From positions 2,418,001 through 2,482,000 of the forward strand of contig OZ251218.1 in assembly GCA_965240365.1 (NCBI GenBank): a DNA stretch of 64,000 bases. The letters run 5' to 3'. Every line of letters begins with the position of its first letter. Positions within the stretch are counted from its first letter, which is position 1. Position numbers and translations under genes: made by a program. Shown here in pieces: positions 34,213-42,585 of the stretch. The notes under the pieces are model-generated. The model was not told the origin of the DNA and made no database searches. It saw nothing but the letters and a program-made list of their open reading frames with translations. The DNA comes from G965240365 sp965240365 (GTDB lineage: Bacteria > Pseudomonadota > Gammaproteobacteria > Eutrophobiales > Eutrophobiaceae).

Positions 34213-35799
34213 TCATCTGGCCGGGGTCGTATAGCTGAAAATTTCATAAGAGATGCCGTTGTCGAACAGCCGGTCGGCGCGGATGGGGTGTTGCTGGTCG
34301 GCCGTCCTGATCTTCAGTTCGCGCCCTTTAAAATAAAGTTCCCTTTCGGCGATGATCGCGGCCTTGCCGGCGGCATTATACTGTGTCACCAAAAAGGCCG
34401 GCCTGAACATGGTATCGGCCACACTCCCGGTTTGCGCCCGCAACCCGATAGGCGTGACCTGCACAGCGATGTTCTGGATCCCCATCTTGTGTAACTCATG
34501 CCGCGTCATCATCCAGCGCACGACCCCGATGCGCCGGTCTTCGGCCGGGCCGTCCAGATTGATCCCCACCAGGTCGCCGACCCGGGGCGGCTTTGCCGGC
34601 TTGTTGCCACGGATGAGGGCGCAGCCGCCTTCGCTCCTGTCGAGAATACGCCAGGTCTCGGCGAGGTACCCGGCGCTGGAGTCAGTATGCTCGAATCCGG
34701 TGATCGCCGAGATGCAGATTTCATCTTCGCCGGCCCCCTCCGTGTCGCCCGCCTCAAAGGGGCCGCCGTTGATGTGATAATAAATCGCATCGACGCCGCA
34801 GACGAGCTTGACGCTGCCGGTTTGCGCCTGTCTTTCAGAATCGCGTATAGGCGGCGAGCCCCAGGTCTTTAACAGGTGCCCCAATAACGATTTGACGTAA
34901 TAAGGCGAGAGCACGATGCTTTCATCGGTCTGGCCGCTGATCTGGAACAGTTCGAGATGCTTCTCTATGATCTCCATGAGCGGCCTTGTGTCCAACAGAC
35001 GGATATTGCCGTGCCGATTGTCTGGCTTGGCTTTGGAATAGGGCACGGCCTTGCTGTTTTTGTCAAGCTCAATCACAAAGTAACCGGCCGGATCGGAAAC
35101 GGTCTGCATTGGCTTGATCCGGGCGTGGTCGGCCCAACTGTCCAGTTGCGCATAAATCTCCCAGATCGCGCCGACGGGCAGGTAATTTGGATCCGCCAGC
35201 GCGGCCAGCATGATCCGCTTGTAACTATGCTCAATGCTTGTTTCAATCTTTTTATTGTCGGCCGCGGCCAGGCCGTGGACGGTTTTATGCAGGCCCGCGG
35301 ATTCGGCCAGGCCGTAGTTGAAATTGATCTGTTGCCAGATATTTTTCGGCGCCGATGCGTACTCAAAAAAACTGAATATCAGGGCCTGCGATAAATAATT
35401 CATCAACATCAGCATGGGCTTGATCGGTGGCCGGGCCCTTCCCCAGAGGGTCTTTTTGGCCAGCCCGGCCTCCACCACGATATTGCAGGCGTGACTGAGA
35501 TTAAGGGCGATGCGTTTCAGCAGGCCGGCCCGGTATTGCAGCGCGAAAGTGGTTTGCCCCCGGCTGAGGATGCGGGACGCAAGATAATACTGATAAGGCC
35601 GATCGTACAATTCGATCAGCGCCAGTCTGGAGGACGGCTTTATGTCGGCCTTGTTCGTGGCCTGCAGGGCGGCATCGACCAGCCGGCTGGTTTTTGCAAA
35701 ATCAACATAGGGCAGTGCGTCAAGCCAGTCCTCAATATAGGCCGGCCGGGTCTCTATCCGGTTCCGATGTTTTTTGCCCTTGAGTGGCAGTTGGTCCAT
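34213..35799 (-). CDS. Conserved protein with a C-terminal PilZ-like domain
   Basis: A 528-residue soluble protein. The first 400 residues are largely helical (MDQLPLKGKKHRNRIETRP, LPYVDFAKTSRLVDAAL, LYDRPYQYYL, MLMLMNYLSQALIFSFFEY) and I know the pattern only as uncharacterised proteins of gammaproteobacteria. Residues about 395-480 (RSEGGCALIRGNK, PRVGDLVGINLDG, RRIGVVRWMM) look like the six-stranded PilZ barrel that often binds cyclic di-GMP. The RxxxR part of a canonical site is not obvious, so nucleotide binding is unproven. ATG at 35799 preferred over a TTG at 35817. A role in pilus or surface behaviour would fit the window but is a guess. Confidence 0.62.
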   Translation of the reverse strand: MDQLPLKGKKHRNRIETRPAYIEDWLDALPYVDFAKTSRLVDAALQATNKADIKPSSRLALIELYDRPYQYYLASRILSRGQTTFALQYRAGLLKRIALNLSHACNIVVEAGLAKKTLWGRARPPIKPMLMLMNYLSQALIFSFFEYASAPKNIWQQINFNYGLAESAGLHKTVHGLAAADNKKIETSIEHSYKRIMLAALADPNYLPVGAIWEIYAQLDSWADHARIKPMQTVSDPAGYFVIELDKNSKAVPYSKAKPDNRHGNIRLLDTRPLMEIIEKHLELFQISGQTDESIVLSPYYVKSLLGHLLKTWGSPPIRDSERQAQTGSVKLVCGVDAIYYHINGGPFEAGDTEGAGEDEICISAITGFEHTDSSAGYLAETWRILDRSEGGCALIRGNKPAKPPRVGDLVGINLDGPAEDRRIGVVRWMMTRHELHKMGIQNIAVQVTPIGLRAQTGSVADTMFRPAFLVTQYNAAGKAAIIAERELYFKGRELKIRTADQQHPIRADRLFDNGISYEIFSYTTPAR

Positions 35800-35817
35800 G
35801 CCGGTTATTATCGCCAA

Positions 35818-36995
35818 TTGTGAATGCCTCCGCTTTGGCCCGGATCATAACTGAAAAATGCGGCCCCGTTGACTTTAATTGTCAATGATACATATTCTTT
35901 AACCTGGTCGCGGGCGGACTGCAACAGGCAAACCGGGGTGACGGGGCGCCAGGTATGAAGGTTGCCGGAATGCGTCTATCTCTACATCGTCATTCCAGCC
36001 TGCCTGCTGCGGGCAAAAGCGGGAATAACAACAAACACCCATCCCGGCCATCATAGCGAAGGCAGGCAAAGGCGCATCCAACAACCCCCGTCGTCATTCC
36101 AGCGAAAGCTGGAATCCAGGAAGGCGATGCCGGGGTGTTGGATAGTCCCCGGTTTTCACTGAACCGGAATGCCGTCCCTGATGGTCATTCCCGCTTGGCG
36201 GGAATGTATAGTTAAAACCACTGGATTCCAGCTTTCGCTGGAATGACGATGGAGGCAACAGGTATATCCCGGCAACCTTCAACATCACTCCTCCATTGCG
36301 TCATATCGGCCTGCCTAAGGCAGGCGAAAGCGGGAATAATAACAAACACTCATCCCGGCCATCATAGCGAAGGCAGGCAAAGGCGCATCCAACGACCCCC
36401 GTCGTCATTCCAGCGAAAGCTGGAATCCAGGAAGGCGATGCCGGGGTGTTGGATAGTCCCCGGTTTTCACTGAACCGGAATGCCGTCCCTGATGGTCATT
36501 CCCGCAGGGCCCTGCCTGCTGCAGGCAGGGGGAATGTATAGTTAAAACCACTGGATTCCTCGGCGGCCTGTTCCTGACGCCGCTCTACCACCTGCATCCA
36601 TGCAGGCGAGCTTTCGCTGGAATGACGATGGAGGCAACGGTATATCCCGGCAACCTTCAACACCACCAACACCACTCCTCCATTGCGCCATATCGGCCTG
36701 CCTAAGGCAGGCGAAAGCGGGAATTATTGCATAAATCACTGAATTCCGGCTTTCGCCGGAATGACGGGCCTGATTGTTTATTACCAACCTTTCTGGCGCT
36801 CTGCCTTCTCTTTACACTCCCACTCCATCGTCATTCCGGTCTGCCTGCGCCAGACAGCCCTGATTTGTCTCATAGGCATTGAACCCGGACACGGGATGGA
36901 CTTGTGCGGCGCTTCCCTAGTATCATGCAGACTCTGCTCAGGCAGGCGGCCGGAGGGCATAGTCGGATAAAAAACAATAAGCTGAAAGACGCGCT
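35818..36995. repeat. Long hairpin-repeat block upstream of nhaA
   Basis: No gene in nearly 1.2 kb. Three composite elements follow each other: about 35995-36247, 36310-36628 and 36697-36765. The first two share CATCATAGCGAAGGCAGGC, GGCGCATCCAAC, a CCAGCGAAAGCTGG hairpin and GGATAGTCCCCGG in direct order. Palindromes of the CCTGCCT-AGGCAGG type lie at 35999, 36310, 36511-36529 and 36697; the 36511 copy splits a CATTCCCGC/GGGAATG hairpin. The 49-bp module is present in the second element (36560-36608) and absent from the first. The last 130 bp before nhaA are ordinary sequence that may hold its promoter. Confidence 0.85.
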
Positions 36996-38165
36996 ATGAA
37001 TCTATTCAAAGACTTTTTCAAACTTGAGGCGGCGGGCGGGATCTTGCTGGTGTTGACGGCGGCGCTGGCCATCGTCATTGCCAATACGCCGCTGGGCCAT
37101 TTTTATGACTTGTTGCTGGCGCTGCCGGTCGAGATCCGGATCGGGCCATTGCTGATCGCCAAACCGCTCTTGCTCTGGATCAATGACGGCCTGATGGCCA
37201 TATTCTTTTTTTTGGTCGGGCTGGAATTAAAACGGGAGATTGTCGAGGGCGAATTATCCAGCGTCAACAATATTGCCCTGCCGACCATCGGCGCGATCGG
37301 CGGCATGATCATCCCGGCCGTTATCTATGTGCTGATCAACTGGGGCGATGCGGTGGCGATCCGGGGCTGGGCCATACCCGCCGCGACCGATATCGCCTTT
37401 GCGCTGGGGATACTCATGCTGCTTGGCAAGCGCGTGCCGACCGGCCTCAAGGTGTTTCTGGTCTCGGTTGCGATCATTGATGACATCGGCGCAATTATCA
37501 TCATTGCCCTGTTTTATACCAGCGAACTTTCCCTGACTTCCCTGCTTATCGCCGCCGCCTTATTGCCGGTGCTGTTTATTTTTAACCGGAAAAACATCAT
37601 GAGTATCACGCCCTACCTGTTTGTCGGCTTGATCATCTGGACCGCGGTATTGAAATCCGGCGTGCATGCGACGCTGGCCGGGGTTGTGGTGGCCTTTTTT
37701 ATCCCGCTGCGCTGCCCGCAACAGCCAGCGCGCTCGCCCCTGAAAGAACTCGAACACGATCTGCATAATATCGTCGCCTTCGGGGTCTTGCCGATATTTG
37801 CCTTTGCCAATGCCGGTGTGTCCTTGCAGGGGACCGGTCTTGATTACATCCTGCACCCGGTCCCGCTCGGGGTCGCGGCCGGGCTGTTCATCGGCAAGCA
37901 AATCGGCGTATTCGGCGCCTGCTGGCTGGGCGTAAAACTGGGTTTTGCCAGACTGCCCGAGGGCATCGACTGGCTAAAGTTATATGGCGTTGCCTTATTG
38001 TGCGGGGTCGGCTTTACCATGAGCCTGTTCATCGGCGCGCTCAGTTTTCATATTGCCGGGATGCAAGTGGCCTTTGACGAGCGCCTGGGGATTATCATCG
38101 GCTCCCTGATATCCGGCATAGCCGGGTACCTGGTTTTGCGCCGGGCCATCAGGGAAAAGGCATAA
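36996..38165 (+). CDS. nhaA: Na+/H+ antiporter NhaA
   Basis: Inner-membrane antiporter that exports Na+ in exchange for protons, important for salt and pH balance. The 389-residue protein has about twelve hydrophobic segments. The ion-binding aspartates are Asp162 and Asp163 in AIIDDIGAI, and the assembly region is AATDIAFALGIL with Asp132. NIALPTIGAIGGM and the C-terminal GVGFTMSLFIG are family signatures. Length is normal. Monocistronic by position, with a long repeat block upstream. Confidence 0.96.
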   Translation: MNLFKDFFKLEAAGGILLVLTAALAIVIANTPLGHFYDLLLALPVEIRIGPLLIAKPLLLWINDGLMAIFFFLVGLELKREIVEGELSSVNNIALPTIGAIGGMIIPAVIYVLINWGDAVAIRGWAIPAATDIAFALGILMLLGKRVPTGLKVFLVSVAIIDDIGAIIIIALFYTSELSLTSLLIAAALLPVLFIFNRKNIMSITPYLFVGLIIWTAVLKSGVHATLAGVVVAFFIPLRCPQQPARSPLKELEHDLHNIVAFGVLPIFAFANAGVSLQGTGLDYILHPVPLGVAAGLFIGKQIGVFGACWLGVKLGFARLPEGIDWLKLYGVALLCGVGFTMSLFIGALSFHIAGMQVAFDERLGIIIGSLISGIAGYLVLRRAIREKA

Positions 38166-38188
38166 CTTGATTCATCCAATGACCCGTC

Positions 38189-38899
38189 ATGCAGGCGCCT
38201 TCAAGCAGGCAAACGGCCTATCCATATAATGGCGCGGCGTCTTGCAGACGCCTGCCGGCCCATGCCCGGGGTTGGCCAGCGGCAATCCAGCGGATGATCA
38301 AGCAGCGCTATGCGTTTCTACCGCTGCAATATGACGGCAGAGGCTATTTGTTCAGGGGCATGCGCCGGGGATTGCGGGCGGCCCTGTTTGACAACCGCTT
38401 CTGGCATTTTGCCACGGACGCCGGCGTGGGCCGGCTGGAGCGGGAGTTGGATGTGCTGTTTTGCTCGCAGGATTTGTCTGACGCCCTGAGCGTGGCCCGG
38501 CTTTGGGAAGATTCGGAAGACGCGGTTATCCTGGTGTTTCACAGCGCCTTGTTTAATGAAGCGCTCAAGCAGAAACGGGCCGCGATGATGGCAACCGCGG
38601 AACCCGGCCTGATCTTCAAATATCCGTTGTTGACCTTTCCCTTGACGGTACAGGATATGGCCTGTTTCATCGTGAGTGCCGCCTTTATCCGGCGGCTTGA
38701 GAAAACGGCCCCCGCCGCCGAAAGCAGCGCACTGCGCCCCGAAATTGACCGGCTGTCCGCAACGGGCAGGCTGATCGTCTGCGACCCGGCCGGTTCAGCG
38801 CCGCGCCGGCAACTGCAAGAGACCATCCTGGCCGAATTCGAGAGGCGCGCCGTTTTTCCGGCCAAACCCTGTGCCGCTTCCTTAAAGCCCGGCGCCTGA
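38189..38899 (+). CDS. Hypothetical protein
   Basis: A 236-residue frame, or 201 residues if it starts at the ATG at 38294 (MIKQRYAFLPLQYDGRGYLFRGM), which I think more likely because the first 35 residues look compositionally random. I do not recognise it. Visible features are a basic aromatic start, LERELDVLFCSQDLSDALSVARLWED, and a hydrophobic FKYPLLTFPLTVQDMACFIVSAAF. The base composition and absence of stops fit a real gene, and it follows nhaA by 24 bp. No signal peptide or clear membrane span. Confidence 0.5.
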   Translation: MQAPSSRQTAYPYNGAASCRRLPAHARGWPAAIQRMIKQRYAFLPLQYDGRGYLFRGMRRGLRAALFDNRFWHFATDAGVGRLERELDVLFCSQDLSDALSVARLWEDSEDAVILVFHSALFNEALKQKRAAMMATAEPGLIFKYPLLTFPLTVQDMACFIVSAAFIRRLEKTAPAAESSALRPEIDRLSATGRLIVCDPAGSAPRRQLQETILAEFERRAVFPAKPCAASLKPGA

Positions 38900-38915
38900 G
38901 CTTTATTCCCGGCGG

Positions 38916-39091
38916 TTAAGGAAGCTCTGATTGAATCAGAGTTTCCTGCGGTACAGGGACGTGCCGTCAAAATAAATGACGTAAGTCATTGATTTTGAAG
39001 CAGGGTGAAAATCGCATTTTCATCCTGCGCGCCCTGACCTGCCTGCTGCAGGCAGGGAAATCCAGGATAGATTTATTCAGGGCTTCCTTAA
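38916..39091. mobile_element. MITE-A copy 3 (TTAA-ended, 176 bp)
   Basis: Bounded by TTAAGGAAGCTCTGATT and ATTCAGGGCTTCCTTAA. Same hairpin chain as copies 1 and 2. A 19-bp CCTGCCTGCTGCAGGCAGG (39038-39056) sits between CTGA and GAAATCC, where copies 1 and 2 have nothing. The TTAA at the right end supplies the stop codon of cysQ. Confidence 0.85.
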
Positions 39092-39897
39092 AGATAACGC
39101 CGCCAGTCGAACGCCCGGTCGGCGATCACCAGGAAGCTGGGGTTCAGCAATGATTCCTTGGTGTTGTAGCAGAGCCGCCTGAAATCGGTATCGACCACGA
39201 TCCCGCCGGCCTCTTCCACAATGGCCTGGGCGGCCGCGGTGTCCCATTCGGAAGTGGGGCCGAAGCGGGGGTAAATATCGGCCTTGCCTTCCGCCACCAG
39301 ACAAAACTTCAATGAACTGCCGACCGATAATACCTCCGGCCGGTCAAGCTGGTTAATGAGCGCCTTGAGTCTTTGATTGGCGCGGGCGCGGCTGCCGGCC
39401 ACGATGATGCTGCCGGCATGGGTTTTTTTGACCCGGATCGGGCCGCCGTTATTATCTCCGCCACAACGCCGGGCGCCGCAGTCCAGGGCGGCGCTGTAGG
39501 TCATGTTCGTGACCGGGATATGAATCACGCCCAGTATGGATCGCTGTTTTTCAATCAGCGCGATATTGACGGAAAATTCGCCGTTGCGTTTTATAAATTC
39601 GCGCGTGCCGTCCAGCGGATCCACCAGCCAGTATTGGCGCCAGCGGCGGCGTTCGTTAAAGTTGATCCAGGCGGATTCCTCGGATAAAACCGGGATGCCG
39701 GGCGTGATAGCGGCCAGCAGCCCGCAGATCATGCGGTGGGCCGCCATATCCGCGGCGGTCAGCGGTGAATTGTCGGTTTTATTCTCGACCGAAAAATCGG
39801 TCTGGTAAATATCGAGGATAACCTTGCCGGCCTGGCGCGCGATCTCCCGCACCTCGGGGATCAGGCTGGCCAGGTCGGCATGATCGATGGCAGTCAT
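39088..39897 (-). CDS. cysQ: 3'(2'),5'-bisphosphate nucleotidase CysQ
   Basis: Removes the 3'-phosphate of PAP/PAPS, recycling the by-product of sulfate assimilation; inositol-phosphatase fold. The 269-residue protein has metal-binding VLSEESAW, VDPLDGTREFIKRNGEFSVN and SEWDTAAAQAIVEEAGG. I start at the ATG at 39897 (MTAIDHADL); the longer frame runs through trmB. The final codons DWRRYL are family-like, and the TAA is read from the terminal TTAA of MITE-A copy 3. trmB lies 13 bp upstream on the same strand. Confidence 0.9.
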   Translation of the reverse strand: MTAIDHADLASLIPEVREIARQAGKVILDIYQTDFSVENKTDNSPLTAADMAAHRMICGLLAAITPGIPVLSEESAWINFNERRRWRQYWLVDPLDGTREFIKRNGEFSVNIALIEKQRSILGVIHIPVTNMTYSAALDCGARRCGGDNNGGPIRVKKTHAGSIIVAGSRARANQRLKALINQLDRPEVLSVGSSLKFCLVAEGKADIYPRFGPTSEWDTAAAQAIVEEAGGIVVDTDFRRLCYNTKESLLNPSFLVIADRAFDWRRYL

Positions 39898-39910
39898 CGG
39901 CGGCGCCCGC

Positions 39911-40653
39911 TTATCCCGGCCCTGGATCGGGCGGCCTGGAATTCGCCGCCTCGCCGCCGGGCCGCGGCCGCAGGGCATAGCAAAAATCCCGGATCGGGTG
40001 GCCGAGCCGGAGTCCGCGCGCCTCATAGCGGGTCTTGATCCGCCAGGCCGGGCGCGGCGCGAACGGGCCGGGCGCGGCCAGGTTGACAAAGTCCGGGTCT
40101 TGCCTGAATACATGGGCGATCTGCGCGGCATAATCCTCCCAGTCGGTGGCGATATGCAGGCGTCCGTGCGCGGCCAGTTTTATTTTAAGCAGGGCCAGCA
40201 GCGCGGGCTTGATCAGGCGGCGCTTGTGGTGCCGCTTTTTAGGCCAGGGATCGGGGAAGAAGATCATGGCCTGGCTGAGGCCGCGCGCGGGTATTTGGTA
40301 TGTCAGCGCCTCGATCACATCATGATCGATAATTTTGATGTTGCCCGCCTTGTGCCGCTCGATTTCGTTCAGCAGATGGCCGATACCGGGCCGGTGCACC
40401 TCAACCGCGAGGTAATTGTTCTCGGGACGCCGCAGGGCATGGTGGAGGGTGAAATCGCCGCGGCCGGGGCCAATATCCAGGATCAGCGGGCCTGCCGCTT
40501 GAAGGCGCGCCGGATATCGATCGGCCGCTTCTGAAACGGGATAACATGCCTTTGCCGGTAATGATCGAGCGCGTATTTTTGCGCCCTGGTCAACCGCCGC
40601 CCGCGGCAGACAAAGCTCTTGATATCCGGGTAGGGCGGGCTGGGGTCGTTCAA
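39911..40653 (-). pseudogene. trmB: tRNA (guanine-N7-)-methyltransferase TrmB, frameshifted
   Basis: TrmB makes m7G46 in tRNA. The first part (from about 40653) reads IKSFVCRGRRLTRAQKYALDHY and continues to DIRRAFKRQ, then meets TGA. The second part (LILDIGPGRGDFTLHHA, VEVHRPGIGHLL, FPDPWPKKRHHKRRL, IATDWEDYA) continues in another frame to the TAA at 39911. The junction at about 40490-40500 fits loss of one base. The only start in the first frame is a TTG that lies four bases from the end of a MITE, so the leader is also gone. A GTG at 40399 would give 162 residues lacking the SAM-binding loop. A single-base sequencing error is possible. Confidence 0.8.
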
Positions 40654-40656
40654 CTT

Positions 40657-40922
40657 AGGGCCTGTTTACACTATGTTGGCCGTCCTGCTTGAGTCTGTTT
40701 TGCGCGCCAGCAAGGCGGAAGGAGCGCAGTGTAGTTGCGCTACTCAAGCGACTGACAACGAAGCTGGGGCGCAAAACAGGCCAAGCCCTACGGGTTGTGT
40801 CCCAAACTGCGCCACTCGGCGTTGCTTGTCGCTCATTTGGAATGACCAAACTACGCTCCGCGCGCCTTGATTGGCGCAGTTTGGGACACAACAGGACGGC
40901 CAACATAGTGTAAACAGGCCCT
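40657..40922. mobile_element. MITE-B copy 1 (266 bp, 31-bp terminal inverted repeats)
   Basis: AGGGCCTGTTTACACTATG begins the element and its exact inverse ends it; the perfect terminal repeat is 31 bp. Two inner inverted repeats lie inside: TGTTTTGCGC/GCGCAAAACA and TGTGTCCCAAACTGCGCC/GGCGCAGTTTGGGACACA. Flanking TA on both sides suggests a TA target. It has no open frame of note. Copy 2 (45712-45977) is in the same orientation and differs by about one base. It separates the MBL-fold gene from the broken trmB start. Confidence 0.9.
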
Positions 40923-41059
40923 AGTAAAACTGGCCGGCAATGGGGGATAAGGCTTCGGCGCGTCCCGGCCTGCGCCCGGCCGGGCGGATCTGAATGCCTG
41001 TTTTGATTGCGCTTGCCATTAATAAGGCGTGGTCGGCCCCGGCAATAGAAAAATCCGTG

Positions 41060-41971
41060 TCAATCCAGCGCGACCTGCAGCCCCTCGCGGGCGACGATAC
41101 ATTGCAGGGCGGCCTGGCGTTGTTTGATGATCGCAAGGCTGTTGGCATGGATCGCGTCAATGGCCTCATCGTCATTATACGGGTCATGGTGATAGAGATA
41201 GAGCGTCTTGACGCCCGCGTCGATCGCGTAGTTTACCACGTCAATATAGCAGGAGTGGCCCCAGCCGCGCTTGACTTGATAATCCTCCGGCGTGTATTGC
41301 GCGTCGTGGATCAGGATGTCGGCGTTTTTTATGGCCTCAAGCTCGTATTCATATTCTTCGCGGTTCATTGTCTGGAACATGGTCTGTTCTTCTTCGTTGA
41401 ACTCCTCCAGCTTCTGCCTGATGGATTTATCAAGAAACTGACACTCGTTATCGGAGATATAGACCACGGTTTTGTCGCCGATCCTTATCCTGTAGCCGTA
41501 GGTAATGCCGGGGTGATGCACGTTAAAGTAGCTGATTTCGAGGGGGCCGTAACTGATTTTGGCCTGCTTGGGGTCGAGATAGTTGATATTCGCCATCCAG
41601 CTTTCGGTGCTGACCGGAAAATAGGGCGCCTGCATCTGTGAGTCGAGATTTTGCCTCATCTCCTGCACCGAGTGACTGGGGCCGAAAAAATTAATATTCC
41701 AGTCCGGGGTAAAGGCGGGCACGAAAAAGGGCAAACCGCAGATGTGGTCCCAGTGATAATGGGTCAGAATAATGAGCATATTGCGGTTGTCTTTGCGGGC
41801 CAGGAGCTTGTTGCCCAGCGGGATAATGCCGGTGCCCGCGTCGCACACCAGCAAATGCCCGTCAACATTGATTTCAACGCAGGAGGTATTCCCGCCTACT
41901 CTCATGTGGCTGCCGAATGGCGCCGCATAGGAGCCGCGCACGCCCCAGAAGCGAAGATAGGAGTTTGCCAT
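41060..41971 (-). CDS. Metallo-beta-lactamase-fold hydrolase
   Basis: A 303-residue soluble hydrolase with the zinc motif HYHWDH at residues 71-76, upstream CDAGTGI, HPGITYGYRI, ISDNE (third metal ligand region) and HDAQYT near residue 219. The closest general group is the cyclic-nucleotide phosphodiesterase or PqsE-like MBL set. No substrate can be assigned. A single-domain receiver gene lies 40 bp upstream on the same strand, suggesting a two-gene signalling unit. Confident in fold and metal site only. Confidence 0.78.
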   Translation of the reverse strand: MANSYLRFWGVRGSYAAPFGSHMRVGGNTSCVEINVDGHLLVCDAGTGIIPLGNKLLARKDNRNMLIILTHYHWDHICGLPFFVPAFTPDWNINFFGPSHSVQEMRQNLDSQMQAPYFPVSTESWMANINYLDPKQAKISYGPLEISYFNVHHPGITYGYRIRIGDKTVVYISDNECQFLDKSIRQKLEEFNEEEQTMFQTMNREEYEYELEAIKNADILIHDAQYTPEDYQVKRGWGHSCYIDVVNYAIDAGVKTLYLYHHDPYNDDEAIDAIHANSLAIIKQRQAALQCIVAREGLQVALD

Positions 41972-42010
41972 GCGATTTCCGGCTGAATGTCTGTCCTGAA
42001 GAGAGCTTGC

Positions 42011-42382
42011 TTAAAGATAATTCCGGATTATATCGGTTATTGTCCGCATTGACACCGGTTTGGTGACAAATTCAAGCGCCCCCAGCGCGTTCGCAACCGT
42101 CCTGTCCTGCATGTAGTCTTTTGAAGTGATCATAATCACGGGCGTGTCCCGGTGCAGGGGCATATTTCTGAGTTCCCGCAAAAAGCTCAGGCCGTCCTTG
42201 TCCGGCATGATGATGTCCAGAAACAGCAGGTCGGGCTGGTTGTCCTTGAGGTATTCCATCGCCTCCGCGGCCGAGCCATAGCTGACAAGGTCGACGGCCA
42301 GGTTTTCCGTGCTGCGCTTGAATAATGTGCGCACGGTCGAATTGTCATCAACCACTACGACAGTCTGTCTCTGATTGCTCAT
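42011..42382 (-). CDS. Single-domain response regulator
   Basis: A 123-residue CheY-like receiver with no output domain. The acidic pocket is VVVVDDN (residues 8-14), the phosphoacceptor is Asp56 in FLDIIMPDKDG, and the conserved Thr/Lys are in MITSKD and FVTKPVS. It would act by protein contact. It is probably co-transcribed with the MBL-fold gene 40 bp downstream; no kinase is nearby, and PilS has its own partner. Confidence 0.88.
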   Translation of the reverse strand: MSNQRQTVVVVDDNSTVRTLFKRSTENLAVDLVSYGSAAEAMEYLKDNQPDLLFLDIIMPDKDGLSFLRELRNMPLHRDTPVIMITSKDYMQDRTVANALGALEFVTKPVSMRTITDIIRNYL

Positions 42383-42585
42383 CGGGGATTGGGCCGGCCT
42401 TTTTCCGTCTGGTCGATTTATTGTTGTTTCTAATCCGTTAAACCGGGGTTTCCGAATAGGGGGACAGGCTCATGGCCGCCGGCCGCGCGGGCCCGGTTCA
42501 TCGTTCTGCTTATCCATACTACACTAAAAATCACGCATTCCACACACGCTACTCCATGTAATCCGCATAATCCGTGGATGATCCT

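Noticed and set aside
39088..40131. CysQ with a 78-residue extension
   Set aside because: The added residues are an Arg/Pro-rich shadow of trmB in another frame; the natural start MTAIDHADL lies at 39897.
40655..40913. Small proteins within MITE-B
   Set aside because: Frames of 65-89 codons occur on both strands of both copies only because the element lacks stops. None has a ribosome site or family resemblance.
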